Assembly: GCF_002086485.1 (NCBI RefSeq)
Contig: NZ_MVHF01000030.1
Coordinates: forward strand, 35,825-99,824
Direction: 5' to 3'
From: Mycobacterium aquaticum
GTDB lineage: Bacteria > Actinomycetota > Actinomycetes > Mycobacteriales > Mycobacteriaceae
DNA length: 64,000 bases
Made by a program: the position numbers and the translations under genes. Below, piece after piece: positions 40,598-49,612 of this stretch. Every line of letters begins with the position of its first letter. Positions within the stretch are counted from its first letter, which is position 1. The notes below the pieces were generated by a model. The model was not told where the DNA came from, searched no databases, and saw only the letters and a program-made list of their open reading frames with translations.

Positions 40598-43150
40598 ATG
40601 ACCTCAACACATTCGGTGGCCCTGGCTTTCGAGGATGGTGTCACGCGGTTCATCACCTGTCGCGACGACCAGACCGTTGCCGACGCGTCCTACCGGCAAC
40701 GCATCAACATCCCGCTGGACTGCCGAGACGGGGCGTGCGGCACCTGCAAGGCGCTGTGTGAATCGGGCAGCTACGACGGTGGCAGCTACATCTCCGACGC
40801 CCTCTCCGACGACGAGGCGGCCGCGGGCTATGTGCTGCCGTGCTGCATGAAACCCAGCTCGGATCTGGTGCTGCAGATCGCCGGCACCTCCGACGTCGCC
40901 AAGACTCAGGCCGCGCGTTACACCGGCACCCTGGTGGCGTTGGATCGCTTGTCGGCCAGCACGATCCGCTTCGCGGTGGACATCCCGAACCGCAGCGAGT
41001 TGGCGTTCCTGCCGGGTCAGTACGTCAACATCACCGTCCCGGGCAGCGGCGAAACGCGCTCATATTCGTTCGCCAACGCCCCGCACGACGACCGCCTGAC
41101 CTTTCTCGTGAAACTCAGCCCGGGCGGGCTGATGTCGGAGTACCTGGCTCAGCGCGCCGCCGTCGGCGACGAGATCACGTTCACCGGCCCGCACGGATCG
41201 TTCTTCCTGCGCGAGGCGGACCGACCGGTGCTCATGCTGGCCGGTGGCACCGGGCTGGCGCCGATCCTGTCGATGCTGCGCACGTTGGCAGCAGCAGGCA
41301 GCCACCGCAAGATCCACCTGATCTACGGCGTCAAATCCGACGCCGACGTGGTCGAAACCGCCGCCCTGACCGAGATCGCCGGGACGTTACCGGGTTTCAC
41401 GTGGGAGCACTGCGTATCCGACCCGGCTAGCACCGCAGCCAACAAGGGCCGGGTGATGACCCTGATGCGCCCCGAGCAGCTCTACCACGGCGACGTCGCG
41501 GTATATCTGTGCGGCCCACCGGCAATGGTCGACTCGGTGCGCGGGCACATCGCCGGGTTCGGGATCGACGTGAGCGGATTCTTCTACGAAAAGTTCGCGC
41601 TCGCCCGCGGTGACAAACTCGCGCCCGCGCACGACATTCCCTCGGCGTCCCCCACCGAGATCCTGCTGAGCGCACCCGACGCCCGCGCGATCGCCGGCCA
41701 GACGGTCCTGCCTGCCGCCGACATCGCGGCAGGCCGACGTGCCGCCTCGAGCCCCCCACCCGGCCAACACCACCTGCCCGATACCGGCGAGCTCATCGCG
41801 TGCGGCGCCCGAGGCATCGCCGGGCAAGAGATCTTCGAATCAGTCGAAGCGCCCACCACCCCAACAGAACCCGTCACCGACGACGGGTACCAGATCGGCG
41901 AGGAGCATCCCGAGGTACATGAGTCCGACGCGCTGTTCGAGGCCAGGCGAGCCCTGGAACTCGGCGCTCTCGAACTGACCCTGGGCCGGTTGTCCAGCAG
42001 GCAACTGGCGGGATACCGCCTTCTTGCCGACGCCACCGTGCCGTACGTGGACGGCGACCACTTCGTCGACGCCGCCCAGTACACCGAGACCAACGCCGCC
42101 TTTCACGACTACCTGTTCACCCTCACCGGCAACGAGCATCTCCTGCACGCCTATCAGGCACTTGGTGTCAAGGGTCGGATGAGCGAGGTGCTGCGCAACG
42201 CCACGTGGTGTCACCCGCTGTGCGCGCAGGATCACGTGGACATCGTCACGGCGTTCGAGGCGGGCGACCGTGACGCCGCCCGGGCCCTCATCGTGGCGCA
42301 CGCCGACCGCTCCAAGCAGACCATGCGCCGCGCCATGGCCGACGCCGAAAAATCCAGGACGGCAAAGCAACCGAAGTTCATCACACCCGGACGGTTCGCC
42401 GGCAAGGTGGTGGTGGTCACCGGCGCCGCGCAGGGCATCGGCGAACAGACTGCGCGCAGAATCAGCGCCGAGGGCGGCATGCTGGTGCTGGCCGACCGCT
42501 CGGAGCTGGTCAAGGAACTGGCCGACGAGCTGACCGCCGTGGCGGTGACGGCCGACCTCGAGCATTGGGAGGGTGCTGATTCGCTTGTTCAACAGGCTAT
42601 TTCGGCATTCGGGCGGATCGATGTGCTGATCAACAACGTCGGTGGGGCCATCAACTTCAAGCCGTTCACCGAGTTCAGCGACGCCGAGATCCGTGCCGAG
42701 GTCGACCGCTCGTTGATGACCACGCTGTACGCCTGCCGGGCGGTGCTGCCGGGCATGGTGTCCCGCGGCGCGGGAACCATCGTCAACGTGTCCTCCGCGG
42801 CCACCCGAGGTATCCACCGCATCCCGTACTCGGCCGCCAAGGGCGGCATCAACGCGATCACCGCGTCGTTGGCCATGGAGTATGCCGACGCAGGGATCCG
42901 CGTCGTCGCCACCGCTCCGGGCGGCACCCAGGCTCCGCCGCGCCGGATCTCCCGCGGCACACCCGTTCCGGTCAACGACACCGAACAGGCGTGGTTCGAT
43001 GCGCACATCGAGCAGACTCTCGGCTCGTCACTGATGCACCGGTACGGAACCCTCGATGAGCAGGCCGCCGCGATCTGCTTCCTGGCCTCCGACGAGGCGT
43101 CCTACATCACCGGAACGGTGCTGCCCGTGGCCGGCGGTGATCTGGGCTGA
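40598..43150 (+). CDS. benCD: Three-part fusion: BenC reductase - FCD domain - BenD diol dehydrogenase
   Basis: An 850-residue open frame with no internal stop. Residues 1-336 are a complete BenC: the plant-type [2Fe-2S] ferredoxin (DCRDGACGTCKALC, PCCMKPSS), the FAD motif RSYSFANAP, NAD motifs GGTGLAPILSML and CGPPAMVDSV, and the end FFYEKFALARGD. Residues 337-440 are a low-complexity linker. Residues about 443-575 look like a GntR-type FCD ligand-binding domain (EARRALELGALELTLGR, AFHDYLFTLTGNEHL, QDHVDIVTAFEAGD, VAHADRSK) with candidate metal His503, His546 and His568 but no winged helix. Residues 597-850 are BenD, an SDR with VVTGAAQGIGEQ, NNVGG and YSAAK. In other bacteria benC and benD are separate genes. 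The FCD part may sense an aromatic acid or hold the enzymes together; both are inference. Confidence 0.88.
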   Translation: MTSTHSVALAFEDGVTRFITCRDDQTVADASYRQRINIPLDCRDGACGTCKALCESGSYDGGSYISDALSDDEAAAGYVLPCCMKPSSDLVLQIAGTSDVAKTQAARYTGTLVALDRLSASTIRFAVDIPNRSELAFLPGQYVNITVPGSGETRSYSFANAPHDDRLTFLVKLSPGGLMSEYLAQRAAVGDEITFTGPHGSFFLREADRPVLMLAGGTGLAPILSMLRTLAAAGSHRKIHLIYGVKSDADVVETAALTEIAGTLPGFTWEHCVSDPASTAANKGRVMTLMRPEQLYHGDVAVYLCGPPAMVDSVRGHIAGFGIDVSGFFYEKFALARGDKLAPAHDIPSASPTEILLSAPDARAIAGQTVLPAADIAAGRRAASSPPPGQHHLPDTGELIACGARGIAGQEIFESVEAPTTPTEPVTDDGYQIGEEHPEVHESDALFEARRALELGALELTLGRLSSRQLAGYRLLADATVPYVDGDHFVDAAQYTETNAAFHDYLFTLTGNEHLLHAYQALGVKGRMSEVLRNATWCHPLCAQDHVDIVTAFEAGDRDAARALIVAHADRSKQTMRRAMADAEKSRTAKQPKFITPGRFAGKVVVVTGAAQGIGEQTARRISAEGGMLVLADRSELVKELADELTAVAVTADLEHWEGADSLVQQAISAFGRIDVLINNVGGAINFKPFTEFSDAEIRAEVDRSLMTTLYACRAVLPGMVSRGAGTIVNVSSAATRGIHRIPYSAAKGGINAITASLAMEYADAGIRVVATAPGGTQAPPRRISRGTPVPVNDTEQAWFDAHIEQTLGSSLMHRYGTLDEQAAAICFLASDEASYITGTVLPVAGGDLG

Positions 43151-43153
43151 GTC

Positions 43154-43537
43154 TCACACCACGCGGAAGTACGGAATCGCCTCTGCCGCTTCGCCTTCGC
43201 CCAGCAGGTCGAAGGCCACGGCGACGCGTGCGCCGTACAGGTCGGCGTCCGGGTCGGCCTCGGGGAACGACGTCCACCACCACGGGCCCTCGTCGAGCTC
43301 GACGATGCCGACCGGCAGGCGGCCCGCGCCGCGCTGATGCACCACCGCCCAGCTGACGACGGTGCCGGTGCCCGCGGCCGGCACGTACTCGTAGCGGCCC
43401 GGCTCGATGGTCACGTCGAACTGTGGTGAGAGCAGCTCACCGGTGCGGGTGTCCCTGACGATCAGGAATTCGCCGCGCTTGGTGGCGTCGAGGAATGCCG
43501 CTGTCGCGTCGTCACGGGCAATGGCGAAGGCAGGCAT
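43154..43537 (-). CDS. DUF35 OB-fold protein lacking the zinc ribbon
   Basis: A 127-residue DUF35-type protein. The OB-fold part is clear (RYEYVPAAGTGTVVSWAVVH, LPVGIVELDEGPWWWTSF, GARVAVAFDL). The usual N-terminal CxxC zinc ribbon is replaced by RDTRTGELLSP. DUF35 proteins bind thiolase-like partners; for example the DUF35 part of ChsH2 binds the aldolase Ltp2 in cholesterol side-chain breakdown. Its gene follows the thiolase-like gene by 12 bases. It is convergent with benC/D, only three bases apart. Confidence 0.82.
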   Translation of the reverse strand: MPAFAIARDDATAAFLDATKRGEFLIVRDTRTGELLSPQFDVTIEPGRYEYVPAAGTGTVVSWAVVHQRGAGRLPVGIVELDEGPWWWTSFPEADPDADLYGARVAVAFDLLGEGEAAEAIPYFRVV

Positions 43538-43549
43538 GGGAAGTCCCTT

Positions 43550-44716
43550 CTAGTTGTCGGTGCCGAGGACCAGCGTGGAGTGGTAGTCGAGGATGCCGCC
43601 GTTGCCGGACACCAGCACCCGGTCGTGGTCGGCGACCTGGCGCTGCCCGCCCTGGCCGCGGGTCTGGACGACGGCCTCGTGCAGCGGGGTCATCCCCCAC
43701 ATGTAGAACGCGCTGAGTTCGCCGCCGCCGGTGTTGAACTTGAGTTTGCCGTTGGGCCCGATCATCCCGGGCTCGGCCATCGCCGGGCCGCCCTCCCCCT
43801 TCGGGAAGAATCCGTAGTCCTCCAGCGTGACCAGCGCGGTGAAGGTGTAGCAGTCGTAGATCTGCGCGACACCGATCTCGTCGAGCGTGGTGTCGGCCAT
43901 GGCCAGCGCGCGGGGACCGGATTGTGCGGCGCCGCTGACCAATCCGAAGTCGTCGTTGCGGACCCCGGTGCGGCCCGGGTGGGCCTGCGCCCAGCCCAGC
44001 ACCCGTACCGGCGGCTGCCGCAGCGCCCGGGCCCGGTCCAGCGACGTCACGATGATCGCCACGCCGCCGTTGCTCACCAGGCAGCAGTCGTACAGGTGGA
44101 ACGGCTCGGCAATGTAACGGCTGGCGTGGTACTCCGGCAGTGTCAGCGGAGTGCCGTAGAAATGTGCGGCCGGGTTGAGTTGGGCCCAATCCCGTTGCGC
44201 CACCGCGATATGACCCAACTGATCGGATGTGGTGCCGTACTTCTTCATGTGTCTGCGGGCGGCCAGCGCGTACATCGTGGTCGGCGACGTGATGCCGTTG
44301 GAGGCGGTGATGCCGCCCCAGCCGCGGGGTACCGACCGGGCGGCGACGTATGCTGCCGAAGCGCTTGAGGATTCCTTGAGCGGATTGTCGGCCCACACCA
44401 CCGCGATGGTGTCGGCCATGCCCGATTGCACCGCCATCGACGCGTACTGGACCATCTGCCCTGCGGTCGACCCGAATCCCTGCATGGCGGTGAGCAGTTT
44501 GAGGTCCACCAAGCCGAGCGCACCCTGCAGGTCGATGCCGACCCCGGCCTTGATACCGCCCGAGACGATGAGACCGTCGATGTCGGACAGCTCCAGCCCT
44601 GCGTCGGCCGCCGCCAGCCGGACGGCCTGCGCGGCGAACTGGCGCGCCGACCGGCCGTACACCTTGCCCTGTTCGGTGATGCCGAGTCCCGCGATGGCAG
44701 CGGTGATGTCAGTCAT
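43550..44716 (-). CDS. Thiolase-like (lipid-transfer/Ltp-type) protein, probable acyl-CoA aldolase
   Basis: A 388-residue thiolase-fold protein. The position of the nucleophilic Cys of true thiolases reads GFGSTAGQMV, and the C-terminal CxGGG motif is absent (SGNGGILDYHS). NTGGGELSAFYMWGM replaces the GHPxGASG block. Such cysteine-less members with a DUF35 partner include the retro-aldolase Ltp2. ATG 44716 has AAGGAG upstream; an in-frame start at 44869 is rejected. It is divergent from two acyl-CoA dehydrogenase genes, so it probably cleaves a beta-hydroxyacyl-CoA from the same pathway. Confidence 0.82.
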   Translation of the reverse strand: MTDITAAIAGLGITEQGKVYGRSARQFAAQAVRLAAADAGLELSDIDGLIVSGGIKAGVGIDLQGALGLVDLKLLTAMQGFGSTAGQMVQYASMAVQSGMADTIAVVWADNPLKESSSASAAYVAARSVPRGWGGITASNGITSPTTMYALAARRHMKKYGTTSDQLGHIAVAQRDWAQLNPAAHFYGTPLTLPEYHASRYIAEPFHLYDCCLVSNGGVAIIVTSLDRARALRQPPVRVLGWAQAHPGRTGVRNDDFGLVSGAAQSGPRALAMADTTLDEIGVAQIYDCYTFTALVTLEDYGFFPKGEGGPAMAEPGMIGPNGKLKFNTGGGELSAFYMWGMTPLHEAVVQTRGQGGQRQVADHDRVLVSGNGGILDYHSTLVLGTDN

Positions 44717-44837
44717 GGATGCTCCTTGCTTCGCTGCCACCCACTTTCGCCGGTGACATCGACGCTTGTAAACGACCGACGCGCTCACCGGGGCATGTCG
44801 CGAACGGAAACCTGCCGGTGTCGCAATCCGTGATTTA

Positions 44838-44850
44838 CACCACTGTGGTG
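44838..44850. promoter_or_regulatory. Palindrome in the thiolase-like/acyl-CoA dehydrogenase spacer
   Basis: CACCACTGTGGTG is a perfect 6-base inverted repeat around a single T, 43 bases before the acyl-CoA dehydrogenase ATG. Its place in a 176-base divergent promoter suggests an operator. The regulator is unknown; no TetR or GntR gene is adjacent. Confidence 0.45.
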
Positions 44851-44892
44851 ACACGGTTGCATGGACCACGACACCGAAAGAGAGGGTCCGGT

Positions 44893-45984
44893 ATGACGAC
44901 CAGCGTTGCCGAGCGCGCGGAGTTGCGGGCTGCGGTCCGCGACCTGCTGCAGAGTCGATGCACCGAGGCGGACGTGCGCCGGGTGATGGTCACGGACGAC
45001 GGCTTCGACCGGGACCTGTGGCGACGGCTCGCCGATCAGGGCGTTGCCGGCATGATCGTCGACCAGGCCTACGGCGGTGTGGGGCTCGGTGCGCTCGACG
45101 TCGAAGCGGTCGCCGAGGAGACCGGCGCCGCGCTGCTGCCGGCCCCCTTCGTGTCCAGTGCGGTGCTGGCCACCGCGCTGATCGGTGCGACAGGCACCGA
45201 TGAGGACAAGCGACGCCTGCTGCCGGGCCTGGCCGACGGCACGCGGATCGGCACCGTGGCAGTGACCGGCAGTCGGGGTTCCTGGACCGCCGACGGCGTC
45301 GCCGTACGTGCCGACGGCTGCAGCCTGACCGGCAGTGCCCACTACGTCATCTTCGGTCAGGTCGCCGACATCATCGTGGTGGTCGCCGAAACTCCCGACG
45401 GCCCGGGCATTTTCCAGGTGCAGCCCGATGCCGATGGGTTCACCCGCACCCCCGCAACGGTTTTCGACCCGACGGTGCCGCTCTCGACGTATACCTTTGA
45501 CCAGGCGCCCGCGCGACGACTCGGCACCGCAGGCTGGGATGCCGTGCAGCACGCACTCGATCTCGCGACCATCGCCCTGGCCGGCGAGCAGGTCGGCGGG
45601 GCCCGGCGCATCTTCGACATCACCGTCGAATACCTCAAGACGCGCATCCAGTTCGGCCGTCCCATCGGCAGTTTCCAAGCGCTCAAACACATGGCTGCCG
45701 ATCTGCTGCTCGACGTGGAATCGGCGACCTCCGCCGCCCAGCACGCCGCCTCCGAGCACGACGCGGTCAGCGAAAACGCCGCGGGTGCAATCGCACTCGC
45801 AGGCTTCACCTGCGCGGAGGCGTACCGGCACACTGCGGCGCAGGCCATCCAGATGCACGGCGGTATCGGATTCACCTGGGAACATCCGGCTCACCTGTAC
45901 CTGCGCCGAGCCCGCACCGGCATCCCATTGCTCGGCGGCCCACGGCTGCACCGCGACCGCTACCTCGCTTCGAAAGGCGCCTGA
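44893..45984 (+). CDS. Acyl-CoA dehydrogenase, short subunit type
   Basis: A 363-residue acyl-CoA dehydrogenase-fold protein. AYGGVGLGALDVEAVAEETG, LATIALAGEQVGGARRIFD, FGRPIGSFQALKHMAADL and QMHGGIGFTWEHPAHLYLRRA are typical. The middle domain is reduced compared with full-length enzymes, as in one half of the alpha2-beta2 FadE pairs used for steroid CoA esters. It is followed one base later by the second dehydrogenase, supporting a heteromeric enzyme. Confidence 0.9.
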   Translation: MTTSVAERAELRAAVRDLLQSRCTEADVRRVMVTDDGFDRDLWRRLADQGVAGMIVDQAYGGVGLGALDVEAVAEETGAALLPAPFVSSAVLATALIGATGTDEDKRRLLPGLADGTRIGTVAVTGSRGSWTADGVAVRADGCSLTGSAHYVIFGQVADIIVVVAETPDGPGIFQVQPDADGFTRTPATVFDPTVPLSTYTFDQAPARRLGTAGWDAVQHALDLATIALAGEQVGGARRIFDITVEYLKTRIQFGRPIGSFQALKHMAADLLLDVESATSAAQHAASEHDAVSENAAGAIALAGFTCAEAYRHTAAQAIQMHGGIGFTWEHPAHLYLRRARTGIPLLGGPRLHRDRYLASKGA

Positions 45985-45985
45985 C

Positions 45986-47173
45986 ATGACGGTTCCCAGT
46001 CCCGAGCAGCTGCGCGCCGAGGTCCGCGACTGGCTGGCCGCAAACTGGCGCGGCCTGCCGAAATCGGCTGACCCCTGGGTGAGTTCACCAGAGCACGTCG
46101 CGTGGCTGCAGCGCGTGCTCGACGCCGGTTATGCGGCCCCCACCTACCCGACTGAATGGTTCGGCCGGGGCTACCCCAACGCCCTGGCCGCCGTCATCGA
46201 GCAGGAGTTTCGGGCCGTCAAGGCTCCCGGGGCCAGGCAGGACAAATACAACATCCCCGCCAACACCGTGCTGGCGTTCGGCAGCGACGAGCTGAAAAGC
46301 ACGTTGCTGCGCGACTTTCTGACCGAACGCAGCCGCATGTGCCTGCTCTACAGCGAGCCCGGTGCGGGTTCGGATCTGGCCGCAGTCCGCACCACCGCGG
46401 TGCGCGACGGCGACCGCTGGGTGGTCAACGGCCAGAAGGTGTGGACGTCGGGCGCCAAGACCGCCGAGTACGGCCTGCTGATCGCCCGCACCGACTGGGA
46501 TGTGCCCAAACACAAAGGGCTGAGCTTCTTCATCATGCCCATGCGCCAACCCGCCATCGAGGTCCGGCCGCTGGTGCAGATCACCGGTGAATCCCATTTC
46601 AACGAGGTGTTCATCACCGACGCGTCGGTGCCCGCCACCCACCTGATCGGCGGCGAGGGCAACGGCTGGCGGGTGCTGCAGACCGCGCTGGCATACGAAC
46701 GCTCCATCATGGGTGACGGGGGCCGCGCGTCGCGTAACCGCACCCGGGCCGACAACCTCATCGAATTGGCCCGCGAACACCACCGACTCGACGACCCGGT
46801 GATCCGCGACCAACTCGCCACAGTGCTGTCCTTGCGGGAACTCAACGCGCTCAACAACGCCCGCGCCAAGGCGGCCGCCACGCAGGGCACGTCGAGCTCG
46901 ATCATGTCGCTCGGCAAGCTCGCGATGTCGCGCATCCTGCACGCCGAAGCCAAGCTGAAAACCGAGATCATCGGGGCCGAAGCGCTTTTGGCGGGTGCCG
47001 ACAACCCCGAGGCGGACGACATCAACTTCCTGACGCTCAACGCCTACTTCACCTCGATCGGCGGCGGCACCGACCAGATCCAACGCAACATCATCGGCGA
47101 ACGCGTCCTGGGACTGCCGAAGGAACCCGAAGTCGACCGGGACATCCCGTTCCGTCAGGCCCGGCGGAGCTGA
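45986..47173 (+). CDS. Acyl-CoA dehydrogenase, partner subunit
   Basis: A 395-residue acyl-CoA dehydrogenase. The FAD- and substrate-binding blocks are LYSEPGAGSDLAAVRTTA, WVVNGQKVWTSGAKTAEYGLLIARTD, FNEVFITDASVP and GGGTDQIQRNIIGERVLGLP. It probably pairs with the 363-residue protein just upstream. It starts at ATG 45986 and is followed two bases later by the CaiB-type gene, so the three genes form one operon. Confidence 0.93.
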   Translation: MTVPSPEQLRAEVRDWLAANWRGLPKSADPWVSSPEHVAWLQRVLDAGYAAPTYPTEWFGRGYPNALAAVIEQEFRAVKAPGARQDKYNIPANTVLAFGSDELKSTLLRDFLTERSRMCLLYSEPGAGSDLAAVRTTAVRDGDRWVVNGQKVWTSGAKTAEYGLLIARTDWDVPKHKGLSFFIMPMRQPAIEVRPLVQITGESHFNEVFITDASVPATHLIGGEGNGWRVLQTALAYERSIMGDGGRASRNRTRADNLIELAREHHRLDDPVIRDQLATVLSLRELNALNNARAKAAATQGTSSSIMSLGKLAMSRILHAEAKLKTEIIGAEALLAGADNPEADDINFLTLNAYFTSIGGGTDQIQRNIIGERVLGLPKEPEVDRDIPFRQARRS

Positions 47174-47175
47174 GC

Positions 47176-49542
47176 ATGGCATATGACCCGCCGCTGTCCG
47201 GTGTCCGGATCCTCGACCTCTCGACCGGGCCGATGACGGCCGTCGGTCGGCTGCTGGCCGATCTGGGTGCCGAGGTGACGCCGGTCGACCTGCGGGGGGT
47301 GACCGGGCAGGCCACCATCGGACCGCACGTCGACGCGGTACCGCTCGGGACGGCCATCGACCGCCACGGCATGAGGTCCGTCGCTGTCGACCCCACCACA
47401 GCCGGCGGGCGGCGCCGATGGACAAAGATGCTCGCCGACGCCGACATCCTGATCGAGAGCACCCGACCGGGTTCGGCGGCAGAAGCGGCGTTGGACGTGC
47501 ACCGGATTCACGCCGACCACCCGGCATGCGTCATCTTGTCGCTCAGCGACTTCGGCCGCGACACCGACTTCAGCGGTTGGCAGGCGACCACCCCGGTGTT
47601 GCATGCCCTGACAAGTGAGCTGTCGCGCTCGGGGATTCCGGGCCGCGAACCGCTGGTCCCGCCGGGTGACCGGCTGCCGTACCAGGTCGCTGCCGCGCAG
47701 GCCGCGGTGATGGTCCTCAGCGTCTACCTGGACCGGTTGCGCACGGGCGCGGGCGATCTCATCGACTTCTCGATTCTCGACGGTGCCATGGCAGCCCTCG
47801 ACCCGCCGTTCGGCACCGCCGGGACGGCGTCGGTCGGGGTGCCGATCAGTGCCCAACGCCGTGACTGGAACGCCGAGCGCCAGCGCTATCCCATCGTCGC
47901 GTGCAAGGACGGTCACGTCCGGATCTGCCTGCTGGCCAAACGCCAATGGCGCGGCATGTTCGAATGGATGGGCAGCCCGATCGAATTCGCCGATCCGCGG
48001 TTCGACAGCCTGCGTGAGCGGTTTGCCTCGCCGACGCTGCTCGCGGCCATCGAGCGGTTCTGCGCCGACAAGACCCGAGCCGAACTGGAGGTCGCAGGCC
48101 AGCGCCACGGTGTGCCGACCGCGGCGGTGCTGACCCTCGACGAGGCCCTGGCCACCGAACAGGTCCGCGAGCGCGGCTTTCTGCGCGACGCCGAGCTCGC
48201 CCCCGGGGTGGCGGCACCGGTTCCCGTGGGCGTCACCGAGATCGACGGCGTGCGGGCCAGTGCGCTCAACGCTCCCGTCGACCGTCCCGCACGGACCGTA
48301 TCGGCCCCGGTGTTGTCCGGCCGGCCGCGGCGTGACGAGGGGTTGCCGCTGGAAGGGCTACGGGTGCTGGACCTCGGGGTGATCGTCGTCGGCAGCGACA
48401 CCGGCCGGCTGTTCGGCGACCTCGGCGCCGACGTCGTCAAGATCGAGAACTCGGCGTACCCGGACGGGCTGCGCGGCAACCTGAAGTACATGACGCAGGG
48501 TTTCGCCGCGGGGCACCGCAACAAGCGCTCGATCGGCATCGACCTGCGCAGCCGGCGCGGCCGCGCGCTGGCGCACCGGCTGGTGGCCCAGTCCGACGTG
48601 GTGCTGACGAACTTCAAACCCGGCGTCGCCGAGACGCTCGGCATGGACCACGCGACCCTGCGCACCGTCAACCCGGGCATCGTGGTGGTCGACAGCTCGG
48701 CGTTCGGCCCGACGGGGCCGTGGGCGAAACGGCTCGGCTACGGGCCGCTGGTGCGTGCGGCGGCCGGGTTCACCGCCGCGTGGGTGTATCCGGGCGAACC
48801 CGACACCTTCTGTGACACCGTCACCGTCTACCCCGACCACGTCTGCGCGCGCATCGGCACGCTGGCCGCCCTGGCGGTGCTGCTCCGCCGCGAACGCACC
48901 GGCACCGGTGGTTCGGTGAGCGTGGCCCAGTCCGAGGTCATGCTCAGCCATCTCGGCGCCGACATCGCGGCCGACGTGCTGCAGCGGCGCGGGCATCAGC
49001 GTTGCGACCGGCCGCAGCACGACGCGCCGTGGGGCTTGTTCCCCGCCGCCGGGGCCGACGCATGGGTCGCGGTCACGGTGCGCGACGACGCCGACTGGGC
49101 GGCGCTGTGTGCGACCATCGAGCGTCCCGACCTGCACACCGACCCCGAGTTGGCCGACAGCGCCGGGCGCGACCGGCACCGCGCTCGGATCGACGGCGCG
49201 GTCCGGGCCTGGACCACGACGCGGTGCCCGAAAGAGGCGATGGAGCGGTTGCAGGCGGCCGGCGTCCCGGCCGGAGCTGTGCTGCACGCCGCCGACGTAC
49301 CGGAGTGGGGGTACTACGTGCAGCGCCGCGCGTTTCGCGAGGAGCTCCACCCGCACGGCGCCGAACCGTTCACCATGGAGAACGCCCAGATCCATGCCGA
49401 GCGGGTCGCCGATCCGCCGCTCGGCCAGGCCCCGCTGCTGGGTGAGCAGACCCGCCAGATCGCCGCGGAGCTGCTGGGCCTGTCCGACCCGCAGATCGAC
49501 GAACTTCTCGCCGCCGGAGTACTGGAGATCATCCAGCCTTGA
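47176..49542 (+). CDS. Tandem family III (CaiB-type) CoA-transferase
   Basis: A 788-residue protein with two CaiB/Frc-type halves. The first starts LSGVRILDLSTGPM and the second starts at about residue 393 with LEGLRVLDLGVIVVGSDTGRLFGDLGADVVKIE in parts. In the second half Asp554 (VYPDHVCARIG) fits the catalytic aspartate. The aligned place in the first half is Tyr169 (RLPYQVAAAQ), so the first half may be inactive. It would move CoA onto a carboxylic acid to start or finish the acyl-CoA pathway. Confidence 0.88.
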   Translation: MAYDPPLSGVRILDLSTGPMTAVGRLLADLGAEVTPVDLRGVTGQATIGPHVDAVPLGTAIDRHGMRSVAVDPTTAGGRRRWTKMLADADILIESTRPGSAAEAALDVHRIHADHPACVILSLSDFGRDTDFSGWQATTPVLHALTSELSRSGIPGREPLVPPGDRLPYQVAAAQAAVMVLSVYLDRLRTGAGDLIDFSILDGAMAALDPPFGTAGTASVGVPISAQRRDWNAERQRYPIVACKDGHVRICLLAKRQWRGMFEWMGSPIEFADPRFDSLRERFASPTLLAAIERFCADKTRAELEVAGQRHGVPTAAVLTLDEALATEQVRERGFLRDAELAPGVAAPVPVGVTEIDGVRASALNAPVDRPARTVSAPVLSGRPRRDEGLPLEGLRVLDLGVIVVGSDTGRLFGDLGADVVKIENSAYPDGLRGNLKYMTQGFAAGHRNKRSIGIDLRSRRGRALAHRLVAQSDVVLTNFKPGVAETLGMDHATLRTVNPGIVVVDSSAFGPTGPWAKRLGYGPLVRAAAGFTAAWVYPGEPDTFCDTVTVYPDHVCARIGTLAALAVLLRRERTGTGGSVSVAQSEVMLSHLGADIAADVLQRRGHQRCDRPQHDAPWGLFPAAGADAWVAVTVRDDADWAALCATIERPDLHTDPELADSAGRDRHRARIDGAVRAWTTTRCPKEAMERLQAAGVPAGAVLHAADVPEWGYYVQRRAFREELHPHGAEPFTMENAQIHAERVADPPLGQAPLLGEQTRQIAAELLGLSDPQIDELLAAGVLEIIQP

Positions 49543-49612
49543 CCGGCCCGGCAGGTCGGTCTCGTAGGATTCGGGGCATCACGGCACCAACGGATCGGCG
49601 GGCGTAGCGGCA

